Origin: Thiomonas sp. FB-Cd
Lineage (GTDB): Bacteria > Pseudomonadota > Gammaproteobacteria > Burkholderiales > Burkholderiaceae_C
Length of the DNA stretch: 64,000 nt
Direction: 5' to 3'
NCBI RefSeq assembly: GCF_000733775.1
Contig: NZ_JPOE01000005.1
Span: forward strand, 806,001 to 870,000
Within the stretch, counting starts at the first letter, position 1. Each line of letters opens with the position of its first letter. Below are positions 54,352 to 64,000 of the stretch, piece by piece. The notes under the pieces were generated by a model. That model had not been told where the DNA came from, did not search any database, and saw only the letters and a program-made list of their open reading frames with translations. The translations under genes were made by a program, and so were the position numbers.

Positions 54352-55428
54352 TCAGTGTTCGGGGAGCCCTTCGGCCTCCCGCTGCTGCACATACCACGGC
54401 ATTGACTCATGCAAACCCTGACGCACGCTGTGGGTTGGAGCGTAGCCCAAGCGCATGCGGGCCTTCGTGATGTCGGCCAGCGAATGTCGAACATCACCCT
54501 TGCGAAAGTCACGGTATCGGGGTGGAAGGACGGCAAGGCCCGGTATCAAGCCCTGCAGTTCTTGGCCGAGTAACGTGTGGAGCTCATTAAGAGTGATTTG
54601 CTCGCCGAATGCGACGTTGAACACATCATGGCACTCCTTCTCGGCTGGAACGAGGGCAGCGCGCAAATTAGCTTGCACCACATTGGTGACATAGCAAAAA
54701 TCACGGGTCGTGTCGCCGTCGCCATTAATGAAACAGGACTCGCCGCGCGCGATGCGGCTCGCCCAATTGGGAATGACAGCAGCATAGGCACCATTCGGAT
54801 CTTGCCGAGGTCCGAATACATTGAAATAACGCAGACCCACGGTCTGCATCCGGTAGGTGCGCGTAAACACACCGGCATACAGCTCGTCCAGATATTTGGT
54901 GACGGCATAAGGCGAAAGCGGATTGCCAATGCGATCTTCAACTTTGGGCAAACCTGGATGATCACCGTAGGTGGAGCTGGACGCAGCAAACACAAATCGA
55001 GCGCAGCGGGCGTCGCGCGCGGCGACGAGCATATTGAGAAAACCCGTGGCATTAACTGCGTGAGTGCGCAGTGGGTCTTCGATCGAACGCGGCACTGAAC
55101 CGAGTGCCGCCTGATGCAGCACAATATCCACGCCCTCGCACGCATCGCGGCAGCTTTGCGGGTCGACGATGTCGCCCTCGATAAAGCGATGGCGTGCCCA
55201 TGCGGTTTGACCCACAATGCGGCGCACCTCATCCAGATTGCATTGGTAACCCGTGGCGAAGTTATCGAGGCTCACGACCTCCTGCCCAGCGCGCAGCAAG
55301 TGTTCGAGAAGGTGCGAACCAATGAAACCCGCGGACCCAGTGATGAGCCACCGCCTGGGCGTAGCTAAGGATTCCCGTAGATCGAAGGCCGGCGGGATTT
55401 CGGGCAGAGCGAATTCGCGCATGTCCAT
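54352..55428 (-). CDS. tviC: UDP-GlcNAc 4-epimerase family (TviC/WbpP-like)
   Basis: A 358-residue extended short-chain dehydrogenase. [19 protein letters not shown] binds [16 protein letters not shown] holds the catalytic Ser/Thr region and YAVTK the catalytic Tyr and Lys. GYQCNLDEV and [10 protein letters not shown] also match TviC/WbpP, which interconvert UDP-GlcNAc(A) and UDP-GalNAc(A). I start at ATG 55428, five bases after the preceding gene's stop, with GAGG close by; a GTG at 55446 would overlap that gene. Together with the dehydrogenase it would supply UDP-GalNAcA-type sugars for the exopolysaccharide. Confidence 0.88.
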   Translation of the reverse strand: MDMREFALPEIPPAFDLRESLATPRRWLITGSAGFIGSHLLEHLLRAGQEVVSLDNFATGYQCNLDEVRRIVGQTAWARHRFIEGDIVDPQSCRDACEGVDIVLHQAALGSVPRSIEDPLRTHAVNATGFLNMLVAARDARCARFVFAASSSTYGDHPGLPKVEDRIGNPLSPYAVTKYLDELYAGVFTRTYRMQTVGLRYFNVFGPRQDPNGAYAAVIPNWASRIARGESCFINGDGDTTRDFCYVTNVVQANLRAALVPAEKECHDVFNVAFGEQITLNELHTLLGQELQGLIPGLAVLPPRYRDFRKGDVRHSLADITKARMRLGYAPTHSVRQGLHESMPWYVQQREAEGLPEH

Positions 55429-55433
55429 GGCCC

Positions 55434-56714
55434 TCAGAGCCGCCACACGTACAGACCGTGGCTGCGCAATTGACCTGCGTCGAACGCAGCCTTGACATCC
55501 ATGAACACACCTCGCGGTTCGAGCTTGTCTAGAAATTCCTGCAATGGTTTCTGCCGGTAGGGGTCGTGAGCTACCGCAGCGACGATGGCGGCTGCGCGCG
55601 GCAGCTTTTCCCAGGGAACGAGGTCGATGCCATACTCGTGCTGGGCTTCGTCCGGCGCTGCCATGGGATCATGCACGAAAACTTCCACACCGTACGAGCG
55701 AAGCTCATGGATGACGTCAATGACTTTGGAGTTGCGCAGATCAGGGCAGTTTTCCTTGAAAGTCAGCCCCAGCACAATGACCTTGGCACCCCGAATCGGA
55801 TACCCGGCCTGACTCATTTGCTTGACAGTTTGCTCAGCAATGTACGTCCCCATGCTGTCGTTGATGCGTCGTCCAGCCAGGATGACCTGAGGGTGGTACC
55901 CGACCGTGTCAGCCTTGTGCGTGAGGTAGTAGGGATCGACGCCGATGCAGTGCCCACCGACCAGCCCAGGGCGGAAAGGCATGAAGTTCCATTTCGTGCC
56001 CGCCGCCTGGAGCACCTCGGTGGTGTCGATGCCAATGCGGTGGAAGATCAGCGACAGTTCATTCATAAGCGCAATATTCAGGTCACGCTGCGTATTCTCA
56101 ATGACCTTGGCAGCCTCAGCCACCTTAATGCTTGACGCTCTGTGCACCCCGGCCGCAATCACATTGCCGTACATCGTCGCGACGTGCTCCAACGTCTCGG
56201 GCGAGTCACCCGAGACGACCTTGACGATGCGCGTGAGCGTGTGCTCCCGGTCGCCGGGATTGATGCGCTCCGGCGAGTAACCGACGAAAAAACCCTGCTT
56301 CCAGCGCAGGCCGGAATAACGTTCGATGATCGGAACACATACGTCCTCGGTGGCCCCCGGGTAAACGGTGGACTCGAACACGACCGTTGCGCCCTTTTTC
56401 AGATTGCGCCCAACCGCTTCACTGGCCGATTCCAGCGGCGATAGATCCGGGTTATGCGCGGCATCCACCGGCGTGGGTACGGCGACGATAACAAAGTCGG
56501 CTTCACGCAATTGACTGGCATCGCATGTGGGTTCGAGCAGCTTGGACGCCTGAAGCTCGCTACTTGGTACCTCACCGGTCGGATCGATGCACTTGAGATA
56601 GGCATCGATCTTGTGTTTTGACAAATCAAATCCGATCGTGCGGTATTTTTTGCCAAACTCAACGGCGAGCGGCAAACCAACATAACCCAGACCCACGACT
56701 GCAACGACGGTCAT
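55434..56714 (-). CDS. tviB: UDP-N-acetylhexosamine 6-dehydrogenase (TviB/WbpO-like)
   Basis: A 426-residue nucleotide-sugar dehydrogenase that oxidises C6 of UDP-GlcNAc or UDP-GalNAc in two NAD-dependent steps. [18 protein letters not shown] is the NAD site, [12 protein letters not shown] the central motif and [17 protein letters not shown] holds catalytic C256. [17 protein letters not shown] is typical of the TviB/WbpA group. It is followed at five bases by the epimerase gene, so the two form an operon. The pair gives the classic route to an aminosugar uronic acid. Confidence 0.92.
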   Translation of the reverse strand: MTVVAVVGLGYVGLPLAVEFGKKYRTIGFDLSKHKIDAYLKCIDPTGEVPSSELQASKLLEPTCDASQLREADFVIVAVPTPVDAAHNPDLSPLESASEAVGRNLKKGATVVFESTVYPGATEDVCVPIIERYSGLRWKQGFFVGYSPERINPGDREHTLTRIVKVVSGDSPETLEHVATMYGNVIAAGVHRASSIKVAEAAKVIENTQRDLNIALMNELSLIFHRIGIDTTEVLQAAGTKWNFMPFRPGLVGGHCIGVDPYYLTHKADTVGYHPQVILAGRRINDSMGTYIAEQTVKQMSQAGYPIRGAKVIVLGLTFKENCPDLRNSKVIDVIHELRSYGVEVFVHDPMAAPDEAQHEYGIDLVPWEKLPRAAAIVAAVAHDPYRQKPLQEFLDKLEPRGVFMDVKAAFDAGQLRSHGLYVWRL

Positions 56715-56794
56715 ACATCACCTTAAGAATTTGTTGAACGCACTAAACCCGGGCTCGCCCGCTTTGCATGAACCTCATATGGTGGCGCACCCAT

Positions 56795-58204
56795 TCAGCG
56801 TGCACCTTCGCCGAGAATTACCACGCGCACTGTCTCCAGGATGATCTGCACATCGAGAAGAAGCGAGTGATTCTTGACGTAATACAGATCGAACTGCAGC
56901 TTGCGCCGCGCCTCGGCAAGCGATGCCCCATAGGAAAAGCGTACCTGCGCCCATCCGCTCACACCAGGCTTGACGCTGTGGCGAATTGCGTAATAGGGTA
57001 TCGCTTCGGTAAGCTGCTCGACAAAGGACGGCCGTTCTGGCCTCGGCCCGACGAGGCTCATCTCACCTTTGAGTACGTTGATGAGCTGCGGGAGTTCGTC
57101 GATTCGGGTTTTGCGGATGAAGCGCCCCACGCGTGTGATGCGATTGTCATTCGCCTGCGCCCAGCGCGCAACGCCGTCCATCTCAGCATCCTTGCGCATG
57201 CTTCGGAATTTCAGCACCATAAACGGCTTGCCGAACCGACCCACGCGCTCCTGCCGGAAGACCACCGGCGCGCCATCTTCGAGCCAAATGGCCAACGTCG
57301 CCAGCAACATGACCGGCCATAACATCAGCAAGAGCGAGAGCGAGACCATGATGTCGAACAGGCGCTTGACCGTCGTCCGCACGACCCCCTGCGAAAATCC
57401 ATGGCCGTAGATCATCCAACTAGCCTTCAGGCTGTCAAGCGGCACCTCGCCCTTCAGTCGCTCACTGAAAGTGGCCAGCGAATGCACAGGGATCCCCTGT
57501 GTGCGGCATTCAAGCAATTGGCGGAGCGGGATTGCACCCCCGCGCTGTTCGCGCACCGCCACAACGATCTCGTCAATGCCAAGTTGCCTTACGAGATCGT
57601 CGAGCGGGCTCTCCCGACGGAATAGCGGGGCGGGTAATGTGCCTGCGGGCTCGGGGTCGTGGCCTGAAGGGTAGAAGCCCGCAACCCGATAGACACCTGA
57701 AGCCTGGCTCGCGATGTCAACCGCCACGCTGATGGCATCCGGTCCGCTGCCCACCACCAGTACTGCGCGGGTCCATAGTTGTCGGGCCTTTCCTCCCAGA
57801 ACCGGCTGCCGAACGAGCACAAGAAGCACGAACTGGTAGCAGTACGCCAAGCCAAGAAAGCGAAGCGCGTAGCGGTGGGGGAAAAAAAGCTTGAAATAGA
57901 TGAAGAACAAGGGGCCGACGCTGACCATGCTGGCAATTAGCGCGCAAAGCAAAAGCATGCGCAGCGAATTCACGCGATCACGCTGGTAAGCACCAAACGT
58001 GATGTAGAGCAGCAGCATCACCCCAGCGAAAATCGCCGAAGGCAAGACCGTCAACTGCACACCGGGAAGATTCGGATCGTGTAGCCCGGCGGCCAGCGTG
58101 AGCGTGACGCCGGCCAATACACCAGAGAATGTCAACACGATGAGATCAGTCGACAACTCCAGCAACGTCCGGGTCGGGACATACTGGTCAAATACGCGGA
58201 TCAT
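56795..58204 (-). CDS. initiating sugar transferase (polyprenyl-phosphate glycosylphosphotransferase)
   Basis: A 469-residue membrane protein that loads the first sugar phosphate on undecaprenyl phosphate. About four to five N-terminal helices, a nucleotide-binding-like middle part (AVLVVGSGPDAISVAVD), then the catalytic domain: KRLFDIMVSLSLLLMLWPV, FRQERVGRFGKPFMVLKFRS, TRIDELPQLINVLKGEMS and LVGPRPERP. It fits the EpsB-type group (TIGR03013) often found in XrtA loci. Start ATG 58204. It is divergent from the export lipoprotein gene and may share an operator with it. Confidence 0.9.
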   Translation of the reverse strand: MIRVFDQYVPTRTLLELSTDLIVLTFSGVLAGVTLTLAAGLHDPNLPGVQLTVLPSAIFAGVMLLLYITFGAYQRDRVNSLRMLLLCALIASMVSVGPLFFIYFKLFFPHRYALRFLGLAYCYQFVLLVLVRQPVLGGKARQLWTRAVLVVGSGPDAISVAVDIASQASGVYRVAGFYPSGHDPEPAGTLPAPLFRRESPLDDLVRQLGIDEIVVAVREQRGGAIPLRQLLECRTQGIPVHSLATFSERLKGEVPLDSLKASWMIYGHGFSQGVVRTTVKRLFDIMVSLSLLLMLWPVMLLATLAIWLEDGAPVVFRQERVGRFGKPFMVLKFRSMRKDAEMDGVARWAQANDNRITRVGRFIRKTRIDELPQLINVLKGEMSLVGPRPERPSFVEQLTEAIPYYAIRHSVKPGVSGWAQVRFSYGASLAEARRKLQFDLYYVKNHSLLLDVQIILETVRVVILGEGAR

Positions 58205-58521
58205 GACGTGAGTCCCCCATTGACAACCTGTCGGTGTGCGAAAGCCTCGCTCAGGCGGATCCCGCCGTTGGTGCGGCTGCCCGATCGGTTTCTCCGCCAA
58301 TAAGCCGCGGGAATACCGCGATGCACTATTTCAGCTTCACATCCGGCATTTCACGGATGCTGATCTGTGCATGATGTTTCCACAGAGCCCCAGCCCTCGT
58401 AACCCCCTGATAGAGGGTGATCGGCGCCCGATCACGTGTCATAGACTGCACCGACAATTAGGCATCCTCCGTCGCTCATCAGTGCCAGCCCGTTGCGTTT
58501 TCCTCTTTATTGGAGAAGTTC
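58205..58521. promoter_or_regulatory. divergent exopolysaccharide promoter region with a 19-bp palindrome
   Basis: GTGATCGG-CGC-CCGATCAC (58417-58435) is a perfect dyad with eight-base arms. It lies about 85 bases before the export lipoprotein start and 210 bases before the sugar transferase start. It is a candidate operator controlling both directions. No promoter boxes are clear. Confidence 0.55.
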
Positions 58522-59145
58522 ATGTGCACCACTTCCCTCCCCCGGCACGCAGGCCGACTGCCACGACTGTTTGCGGCATTCATGGCTTTTCTTCTGTCGG
58601 CTTGCGCGAGCAATAACTTTCCGCCGGCACCCAGCCAAGTCGCCACATCGGACTACCACTACATCATTGGCTCGGGCGACACCCTGCACATCACCGTATG
58701 GCAGAACCCTGACCTGTCGTCCACGGTACAGGTGCGCCCCGACGGTCGCATTTCCTCGCCATTAGTCAGTGGCATGCAAGCCGCCGGTCTTACGCCTGAT
58801 CAACTCGCCACCGAGATCTCCAAGCACATCGCCAAGTACGTGCGCGACCCCGTTGTCACGGTTGTCGTGAGCAATTTCCACGGCGCATTAAGCCAGCAAG
58901 TAAGCATCGTCGGTGCCGCTGCCAAACCCCAGAGCATTCCCTACCGTGACCGGATGACGCTGCTTGATGCGATGATCGTCGCTGGCGGCCTCAGCCCTTA
59001 CGCCAACGGCAACGCCGCCGTGCTGATTCGGAACGGCAAGTCCTATAGCGTGCGCCTCGATGGCTTGCTGCGTCGCGGCAACATGGCTGATAACGTGCCG
59101 TTGTTGCCCGGCGACACGATCGTGATCCCGCAAGGGTGGTTCTGA
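58522..59145 (+). CDS. polysaccharide export lipoprotein (Wza-like)
   Basis: A 207-residue outer-membrane lipoprotein starting at ATG 58522 with GGAG seven bases upstream. The lipobox LLSACA gives lipidation. YHYIIGSGDTLHITVWQNPDLS opens the Poly_export domain and VQVRPDGRISSPLVSGMQAAG continues it. A SLBB-like segment follows (VSIVGAAAKPQSIPYRDRMTLLDAMIVAGGLSPYA). It is shorter than E. coli Wza, as usual for the XrtA-locus form. It forms the exit channel for the polysaccharide. Confidence 0.9.
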   Translation: MCTTSLPRHAGRLPRLFAAFMAFLLSACASNNFPPAPSQVATSDYHYIIGSGDTLHITVWQNPDLSSTVQVRPDGRISSPLVSGMQAAGLTPDQLATEISKHIAKYVRDPVVTVVVSNFHGALSQQVSIVGAAAKPQSIPYRDRMTLLDAMIVAGGLSPYANGNAAVLIRNGKSYSVRLDGLLRRGNMADNVPLLPGDTIVIPQGWF

Positions 59146-59211
59146 CGGATCGCGGCGCCTATCGTGTTTGAATAGGGCTCAAAACTCCGAAGACCCAGGG
59201 GAAACCTCGCC

Positions 59212-60813
59212 ATGAACTATCGTCGCGCGACGCTCCCGAGCGCCATCCTCATCGCATGCGCAGCTGCACCCGTTGTGCATGCCCAAGCCCTTCCGGCCTT
59301 GCCGGTCTTGCCGGCCAACACCGCTTCTGGCGCCGAGCCGCAAGCCGTTGAAGCGCCACCCACCACCTATCTCGCTCCATCAGTGGCGGTACTGGGCATG
59401 TCCACTAGCAATGCAAATTTTGGCAACGGTAGCCCACCGCGCAGCGATACGATCCTCAATATCGTGCCGCGCCTGGTGGTCGCATCGGACCACGCGCATT
59501 GGCATCTGCGCGGCGATTTCAGCTTGTACGGCCTGTATTACCTGCGCGGCACCCTGGGCAACGAGATCCTGCCCAGTGGCAGCGTAAATCTCCGAAGCGA
59601 GCTCGTCGATCGATTCGTGTACTTTGATGCCGGCATTCAGTCACAGCAGAACGTCATCAACCCTTACGTCGGCCAGTTCAGTGGCCCCTCGTCGAACCAG
59701 TACACGACCACACAATATCGCGTCAGTCCCTACATCGACAGGCTCATCACCCCAGACTTGCGCTTCATCGCGCGGAGCGACGACACCTGGACCAAAACCA
59801 ACAACATCCCAATCAATACCGGCATTTACGGCGGGCGCTATACGGTACAGACCGTCAGCCTCGACCAAAGACCCGTGCGCTTGGGCTATACGCTGCTGGC
59901 AAGGCAGACCGAGACGACCTACGACAATGAGGCCGAAGCATCACTGAAGGAATCCTCCTTCCGCGCCATTGGCAACTATGCGCTGTCCGACCGATTGATC
60001 CTTGGGTTGATCGGCGGTTACGAGAAGGTGCAAGCCTTCCTCGCATCAGAAAGCAAGCCAATCTACGGCGTGCGCGGTCATTGGCAACCCAACGCTTTCG
60101 GCCGCGTCGACGCCACGCTGGAGCACCGCTACTTCGGCACCGGCTGGAATTTGCAGGCGGTGGGCGGCTCGCCATTATTGAACCTAAGCGCGAATTGGAC
60201 GCGCGGGCCAACAACCTACTTGGCCGCGCTGGCCAATGGCGCGAATCCCGGTGGCAACATCGCGAGCTTGGTCGACGGCATGTTGTTGTCGCAATACCCT
60301 GACCCTGTGAGCCGTGCGCAGGCGGTGCAAAACCTGCTTAACAGTAGCGGCCTGCCAGCCAGTCTTGCGACGAGCAATAATTTCTTCACGGCTTCAGCAA
60401 ACCTGCAAAATGCCCTGAGCCTTACGGCGCTCATGCTCCGCGAGCGCAACACATATGCGTTGACGCTCTACCGCGTCAAGACGGAGGATCTATTTTTGCC
60501 CGGGCAGGCTCTCCTACAAGCCATCCAGACACTTTCAACCGACAACATTCAAACTGGAGCCGCGCTCAATTTTGGCCGCAGGCTCACGCCAATCGACAAC
60601 GTCAACTTCACGGTCGTGCGCGCGAATAATTCGGGCTTCGGACCGAATCAAGGACAAAGCTCGCGGCAGACCAGCTTCATGATCCAGCTTGACCACGGAT
60701 TCTCCCCGCACACCACTGGCGTCATCGGCCTTCGTCGCCAATTTCTCGTGTCCACCGCCGTCCCCAACACCAACGAATCCGCCATTTACATCGGCGCGAT
60801 CCACCGGTTTTAG
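59212..60813 (+). CDS. outer-membrane beta-barrel of the exopolysaccharide locus
   Basis: A 533-residue exported protein. A signal peptide (PSAILIACAAAPVVHAQ) is followed by alternating strands typical of an outer-membrane barrel, ending in a C-terminal aromatic (IYIGAIHRF). The layout and position fit the TIGR03016 family, PEP-CTERM-associated outer-membrane proteins. Such proteins may take part in polysaccharide passage, but the role is not shown. ATG 59212 has AGGGGAAA upstream. Confidence 0.82.
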   Translation: MNYRRATLPSAILIACAAAPVVHAQALPALPVLPANTASGAEPQAVEAPPTTYLAPSVAVLGMSTSNANFGNGSPPRSDTILNIVPRLVVASDHAHWHLRGDFSLYGLYYLRGTLGNEILPSGSVNLRSELVDRFVYFDAGIQSQQNVINPYVGQFSGPSSNQYTTTQYRVSPYIDRLITPDLRFIARSDDTWTKTNNIPINTGIYGGRYTVQTVSLDQRPVRLGYTLLARQTETTYDNEAEASLKESSFRAIGNYALSDRLILGLIGGYEKVQAFLASESKPIYGVRGHWQPNAFGRVDATLEHRYFGTGWNLQAVGGSPLLNLSANWTRGPTTYLAALANGANPGGNIASLVDGMLLSQYPDPVSRAQAVQNLLNSSGLPASLATSNNFFTASANLQNALSLTALMLRERNTYALTLYRVKTEDLFLPGQALLQAIQTLSTDNIQTGAALNFGRRLTPIDNVNFTVVRANNSGFGPNQGQSSRQTSFMIQLDHGFSPHTTGVIGLRRQFLVSTAVPNTNESAIYIGAIHRF

Positions 60814-60826
60814 ATGCAGTACAGCC

Positions 60827-63058
60827 ATGTACGAGCAGTTCTTTGGCCTCTCTGCGCCCCCATTCCAGATTAACCCCGACCCAAGCTTTTATTTCGAGAG
60901 TAGAGGCCACGGTAGCGCGCATCAGTACCTTCGCTTTGGCGCGTTCCAGGGCGAGGGTTTCATCGTTCTCACTGGAGACATCGGGGCTGGCAAAACCACT
61001 TTGTTGCGGGCGCTTCTGGCGGAGCTTGACCCAGCCAAAGTGGTGGCAGCGCAGATCGTCAGCACACAGCTTGAGGCCGGGGAACTGCTATCCGCCGTGG
61101 CCCTGGCTTTTGGCATTCCCTGCGACGGAATGAGCAAGGCTAAGCTTCTGGTCACGCTCGAGGCCTTTCTGGCATCCCTAGCGACGACCCATCGCCGCGC
61201 CCTGCTCATTATCGATGAGGCACAGAATCTGGGGCCGGCTGCGATCGAGGAATTGCGCATGCTCTCGAACTTTCAGTTCGGGAGCCGCGCGCTTCTGCAG
61301 AGCTTCTTGGTTGGCCAACCTGAGTTGCGAGATATCCTGCGCTTACCCCAAATGGAGCAGTTGCGCCAGCGCGTGATCGCAAGTTGTCACCTCGGCCCCA
61401 TGGATGCCGATGAAACTCGCGCTTATATCGAACACCGTCTGCGCCACGTCGGCTGGGCGAATCGCCCCGCATTCAACGATGAGGCCTTCGAAACCGTGCA
61501 CCACTGGTCGGCAGGCGTGCCGCGGCGCATTAACATGCTCTGCAGTCGCCTGTTGCTTTCTGCGTTCCTTGAAAACAGCGAGCTCATTGATGCCGAGCGC
61601 GTCGAACGTGTTGCAGCCGAAATCCGCGGCGAACTCACCGGCGCAGCGCAGCCCTCAACAGCGGGTGGTTCTAATGCGCCCACACACACGACCGCGCACG
61701 CCACGATCACTGATCCGGCCACACCGCCCGACCCGAGGCTCAAGCGCGAATCAGGCAGCCGCAAACCGGAAAAATCCTCTGCCGAGGCGACATTCCATGA
61801 AACACTGAATGCATCGCCACCTGAACACGTTTCGCATGCCGCCTATCTCGATCTTCAGCTTGCGGGCGATTTACCCCTCACCTCAAACCCACCCAGCGCA
61901 GGGCCGCTGCTATGCGTGGCTGCATCGCGCGCCGCTCTAATCGCGATAAGCGCCTTGATACGCGCCTTCGCAGCGCGCGAAGACCTGCCGCCAGTCAAAC
62001 TGGTGCAAATCCTAGGTCCCGATGCGCTGACCGACGCGGAGATCGTAGCAAGCGACGCCGCTGATCTCGGCCTTCCGGACACCGGATTTATTCTCGACCT
62101 CCAAGCATCCAGCCAGGCTGGGCGCTTGGCTGAGGTCATGGCCACCTTCGCCGGCCTGCTGAACGCGCATGCCCCGAGCGCTGTGGTGATCTGCGACGAA
62201 GCTGGCGTGAGTGTCGTCTGCGCCTTGACCGCAAGCCAATGCCGCGTCCCAGTGGTGCGCATCGACGCCGGCTTCCGTCATGGCGAACGCAGCGATCTCC
62301 GCGAAACGAACCGGGTTTTGCTGGACAACATCGCGAGCCTGTTATGTGTCAGCGAGCATCCGGCGCTGACCCACCTTCAATCCGAGGGGATTCCAGACAG
62401 CCGTATGCACCTGACCGGAAATCCCTCCATCGACGCGCTGCTCCAATGTCTCCCACGTAGCGTCGATCCGGCCCGAACCCTGAGAAAATTCGGTGCCTCG
62501 CCAGACGTTTTGGCGCAGCCAAAAGGCTACGCCCTAGTCTGGATTGAACAGGCGGCGCAGGAGCAGGATGACCCCACACTGGCTGAGCGCAACTCTGCCC
62601 TGCATCGCCTCAGCAGCACTATCACCCTCGTCTGGCCCATGCGCCATATGCTAGGAGCCACGCTGCCACGACATCGCTCCCGCGGGGAGCCCGCCATGGT
62701 GGTTTTGCCCGAACTTAGCTATCTGGAACTTCTCGGCCTGCTACGGGAGGCCGTCTGCGTGCTGACCGACAGCGGTTGGATGCAGGATCACGCTACGGCG
62801 ATTGGCGTTCCCTGTCTCACTCTGGCCCATGGCACGGAGCGACAGGCATCCGTACAAGATGGCACCAATGTGCTCGTGGGCTCGAGCCTGCGCCACATGT
62901 TCCAAGAAATTTCCGAAATTCTCGACAGCGGTGGAAAGCGCGCGCACCTCCCCGAGACGTGGGACGGACACGCGGCGGAACGGATCGCCTGGCACCTTTC
63001 CAACTGGCTATTTGCACAACGTGACGGCGCGTTCCGGGCCTATCTTGAACATGCCTAG
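60827..63058 (+). CDS. fusion: exopolysaccharide-locus ATPase plus degenerate UDP-GlcNAc 2-epimerase-like domain
   Basis: A 743-residue protein. Residues 1-270 are an ExeA/TIGR03015-type AAA ATPase: MYEQFFGLSAPPFQINPDP, Walker A GDIGAGKTT, Walker B ALLIIDEAQNL and VPRRINMLCSRLLLSAF. A Pro/Thr/Ala-rich linker follows. From about residue 355 the protein resembles WecB: VRIDAGFRHGERSDLRETNR and HLTGNPSIDALLQ. The glutamate of the usual EAG motif is D here and the HRREN-type histidine motif is not seen, so catalysis is doubtful. The ATPase is normally a separate protein; the fused part may bind a UDP-sugar to regulate it. Confidence 0.82.
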   Translation: MYEQFFGLSAPPFQINPDPSFYFESRGHGSAHQYLRFGAFQGEGFIVLTGDIGAGKTTLLRALLAELDPAKVVAAQIVSTQLEAGELLSAVALAFGIPCDGMSKAKLLVTLEAFLASLATTHRRALLIIDEAQNLGPAAIEELRMLSNFQFGSRALLQSFLVGQPELRDILRLPQMEQLRQRVIASCHLGPMDADETRAYIEHRLRHVGWANRPAFNDEAFETVHHWSAGVPRRINMLCSRLLLSAFLENSELIDAERVERVAAEIRGELTGAAQPSTAGGSNAPTHTTAHATITDPATPPDPRLKRESGSRKPEKSSAEATFHETLNASPPEHVSHAAYLDLQLAGDLPLTSNPPSAGPLLCVAASRAALIAISALIRAFAAREDLPPVKLVQILGPDALTDAEIVASDAADLGLPDTGFILDLQASSQAGRLAEVMATFAGLLNAHAPSAVVICDEAGVSVVCALTASQCRVPVVRIDAGFRHGERSDLRETNRVLLDNIASLLCVSEHPALTHLQSEGIPDSRMHLTGNPSIDALLQCLPRSVDPARTLRKFGASPDVLAQPKGYALVWIEQAAQEQDDPTLAERNSALHRLSSTITLVWPMRHMLGATLPRHRSRGEPAMVVLPELSYLELLGLLREAVCVLTDSGWMQDHATAIGVPCLTLAHGTERQASVQDGTNVLVGSSLRHMFQEISEILDSGGKRAHLPETWDGHAAERIAWHLSNWLFAQRDGAFRAYLEHA

Positions 63059-63172
63059 ACCGCCTGCGATTCCCCAAAAAAAGATCTTCCCCCGCATTCG
63101 CAGGTTTACCCGATTGCCTGGCTCCCGCATGATTCGTCGCTGCCTCGCACCCGCGCCGACTGAAAGCACCCT

Positions 63173-64000
63173 ATGAACGACCTGCTTCGCCCGCTGTTCA
63201 ATCTTTTTCCCGCCATGTGGGAGAAGCGCTGGTGGGGGCTTGCTGTGGCATGGGGCTTTGCGCTTCTCGGCGCGGTCGGCGTTGCAACCTACAAAGAACG
63301 CTACATGGCATCGGCCACGGTTTATGTTGACGTCCAGAGCACGCTGCGCCCCTTGCTCGAAGGCCTGACTGTCCAGCCAAACATCAGCGAACAAGTCAAC
63401 ATGCTCGCGCGCACCTTGTTGTCGCGTCCCAACATCAACACCATCATCAATGAAAACCACCTCCTCACCCCAGGAGCGGATGCGCTCAAACGCGAGCGAC
63501 TCATCCAACAACTGACCAAGGCCATCGAGCTCAAGATCAACGGACGCGATAACCTCTACTCCGTCAGTTTCACCAGCAACAACCCCAATCAAACCCTAGG
63601 CGTGGTGCGCAGCGTTCTCCGCCTGTTCGTTACCAAAGGCATCGACAGCAACCGCAAGGATTCTGACCAAGCCGTGCAGTTTATCGACAGCCAGCTTGCC
63701 ATCTACGACAGCAAGTTGCGTGATGCCGAAAACAAACTCAAACAGTTCAAGACCGCCAACCCGGGGTACTCCGGCCAAGCAACGACTGACTATTACACCA
63801 GGCAAGCGCAACTGCAAGACCAACTCACCTTGCTGCAAGGCCAACTGAGCTCAGCGGCAAGTTCGCGCGACGCCCTCCGCCGCCAGCTTGCTGACGTCAA
63901 GCCTACCCTGGCGCCACAGTTGCTGCCCGGCACCAACATCGTCGTTGGTGGCCAGACGCCCGACATCGACATGCGCATCGCCGCTCAGCGCAAGCGCCTG
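63173..64000 (+). CDS. exopolysaccharide chain-length determinant (Wzz/PCP family), partial
   Basis: The start ATG 63173 opens a frame that runs off the window after 276 codons. MWEKRWWGLAVAWGFALLGAVG is the first membrane helix and YMASATVYVDVQSTLRPLLEG the beginning of the periplasmic Wzz domain. Further on a coiled coil is evident (AIYDSKLRDAENKLKQFK, QLQDQLTLLQGQLSSA). It is the expected copolymerase of the XrtA-type locus that sets polymer length together with the export lipoprotein. The second helix and the C-terminus lie beyond the window. Confidence 0.9.
   Translation, partial: MNDLLRPLFNLFPAMWEKRWWGLAVAWGFALLGAVGVATYKERYMASATVYVDVQSTLRPLLEGLTVQPNISEQVNMLARTLLSRPNINTIINENHLLTPGADALKRERLIQQLTKAIELKINGRDNLYSVSFTSNNPNQTLGVVRSVLRLFVTKGIDSNRKDSDQAVQFIDSQLAIYDSKLRDAENKLKQFKTANPGYSGQATTDYYTRQAQLQDQLTLLQGQLSSAASSRDALRRQLADVKPTLAPQLLPGTNIVVGGQTPDIDMRIAAQRKRL

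Overview
The window is GC-rich and densely coded, and it reads like a betaproteobacterium of the order Burkholderiales. The signs are an overlapping metX-metW pair, a BPSS1780-type membrane protein, azlC-azlD, a KefB-like antiporter and an exopolysaccharide locus of the kind found with exosortase XrtA. Thiomonas or a relative is my guess from gene content only; no database was searched.

Layout. 1-6.2 kb: housekeeping genes (ammonium channel, EamA transporter, arginase, LOG-type nucleosidase, a monohaem cytochrome c). 6.3-9.46 kb: remnant of a plasmid-like element with a frame-broken tyrosine recombinase, six 27-bp palindromes and a parM-parR-like pair whose parM has lost its 5' end. 9.5-12.6 kb: Tat-exported beta-propeller, fatty acid hydroxylase family protein, folE. 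12.6-14.0 kb: a solitary tnpB insertion element with its right-end hairpin. 14.1-33.4 kb: metXW, small exported proteins, PBP1A (frame-broken), a TlpA-like thioredoxin, MFS and Kef transporters, a repeat protein broken by a 14-bp tandem duplication, a phosphoesterase plus di-haem peroxidase pair, a PaiB-like protein, an AraC regulator and azlCD.

33.65-47.95 kb: a 14.3-kb island integrated into the anticodon loop of the chromosomal tRNA-Leu(UAA) gene. The 13-bp core GGACTTAAAATCC stands at both ends. The chromosomal tRNA is cut into a 5' part at the left end and a 3' part at the right end, and neither end restores it. Inside its right end the island carries a second, complete tRNA-Leu(UAA) gene. 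That gene is interrupted after anticodon position 34 by a 230-nt group I intron closely resembling the cyanobacterial tRNA-Leu(UAA) intron. The intron divides the same 13-bp core inside the island's own tRNA. My reading is that the island destroys a tRNA gene, supplies a replacement, and the intron keeps the replacement from being a target of the island's integrase. The island also encodes the integrase, a plasmid-type replication initiator, a methyltransferase / DUF262 nuclease / helicase-nuclease operon, an ArdC-like protein and a winged-helix protein beside a GC-rich block of inverted repeats.

48-64 kb: BPSS1780 protein, apt, a LEA-like protein, two exported lipoproteins, then an exopolysaccharide locus (TviC- and TviB-like UDP-sugar enzymes, initiating sugar transferase, Wza-like export lipoprotein, outer-membrane beta-barrel, an ATPase fused to a degenerate UDP-GlcNAc 2-epimerase-like domain, and a Wzz-like chain-length protein cut by the window end).

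Several frame breaks lie in homopolymers (6941-6945, 7192-7195, 8340-8344, 19869-19873) and could be sequencing errors rather than real mutations.
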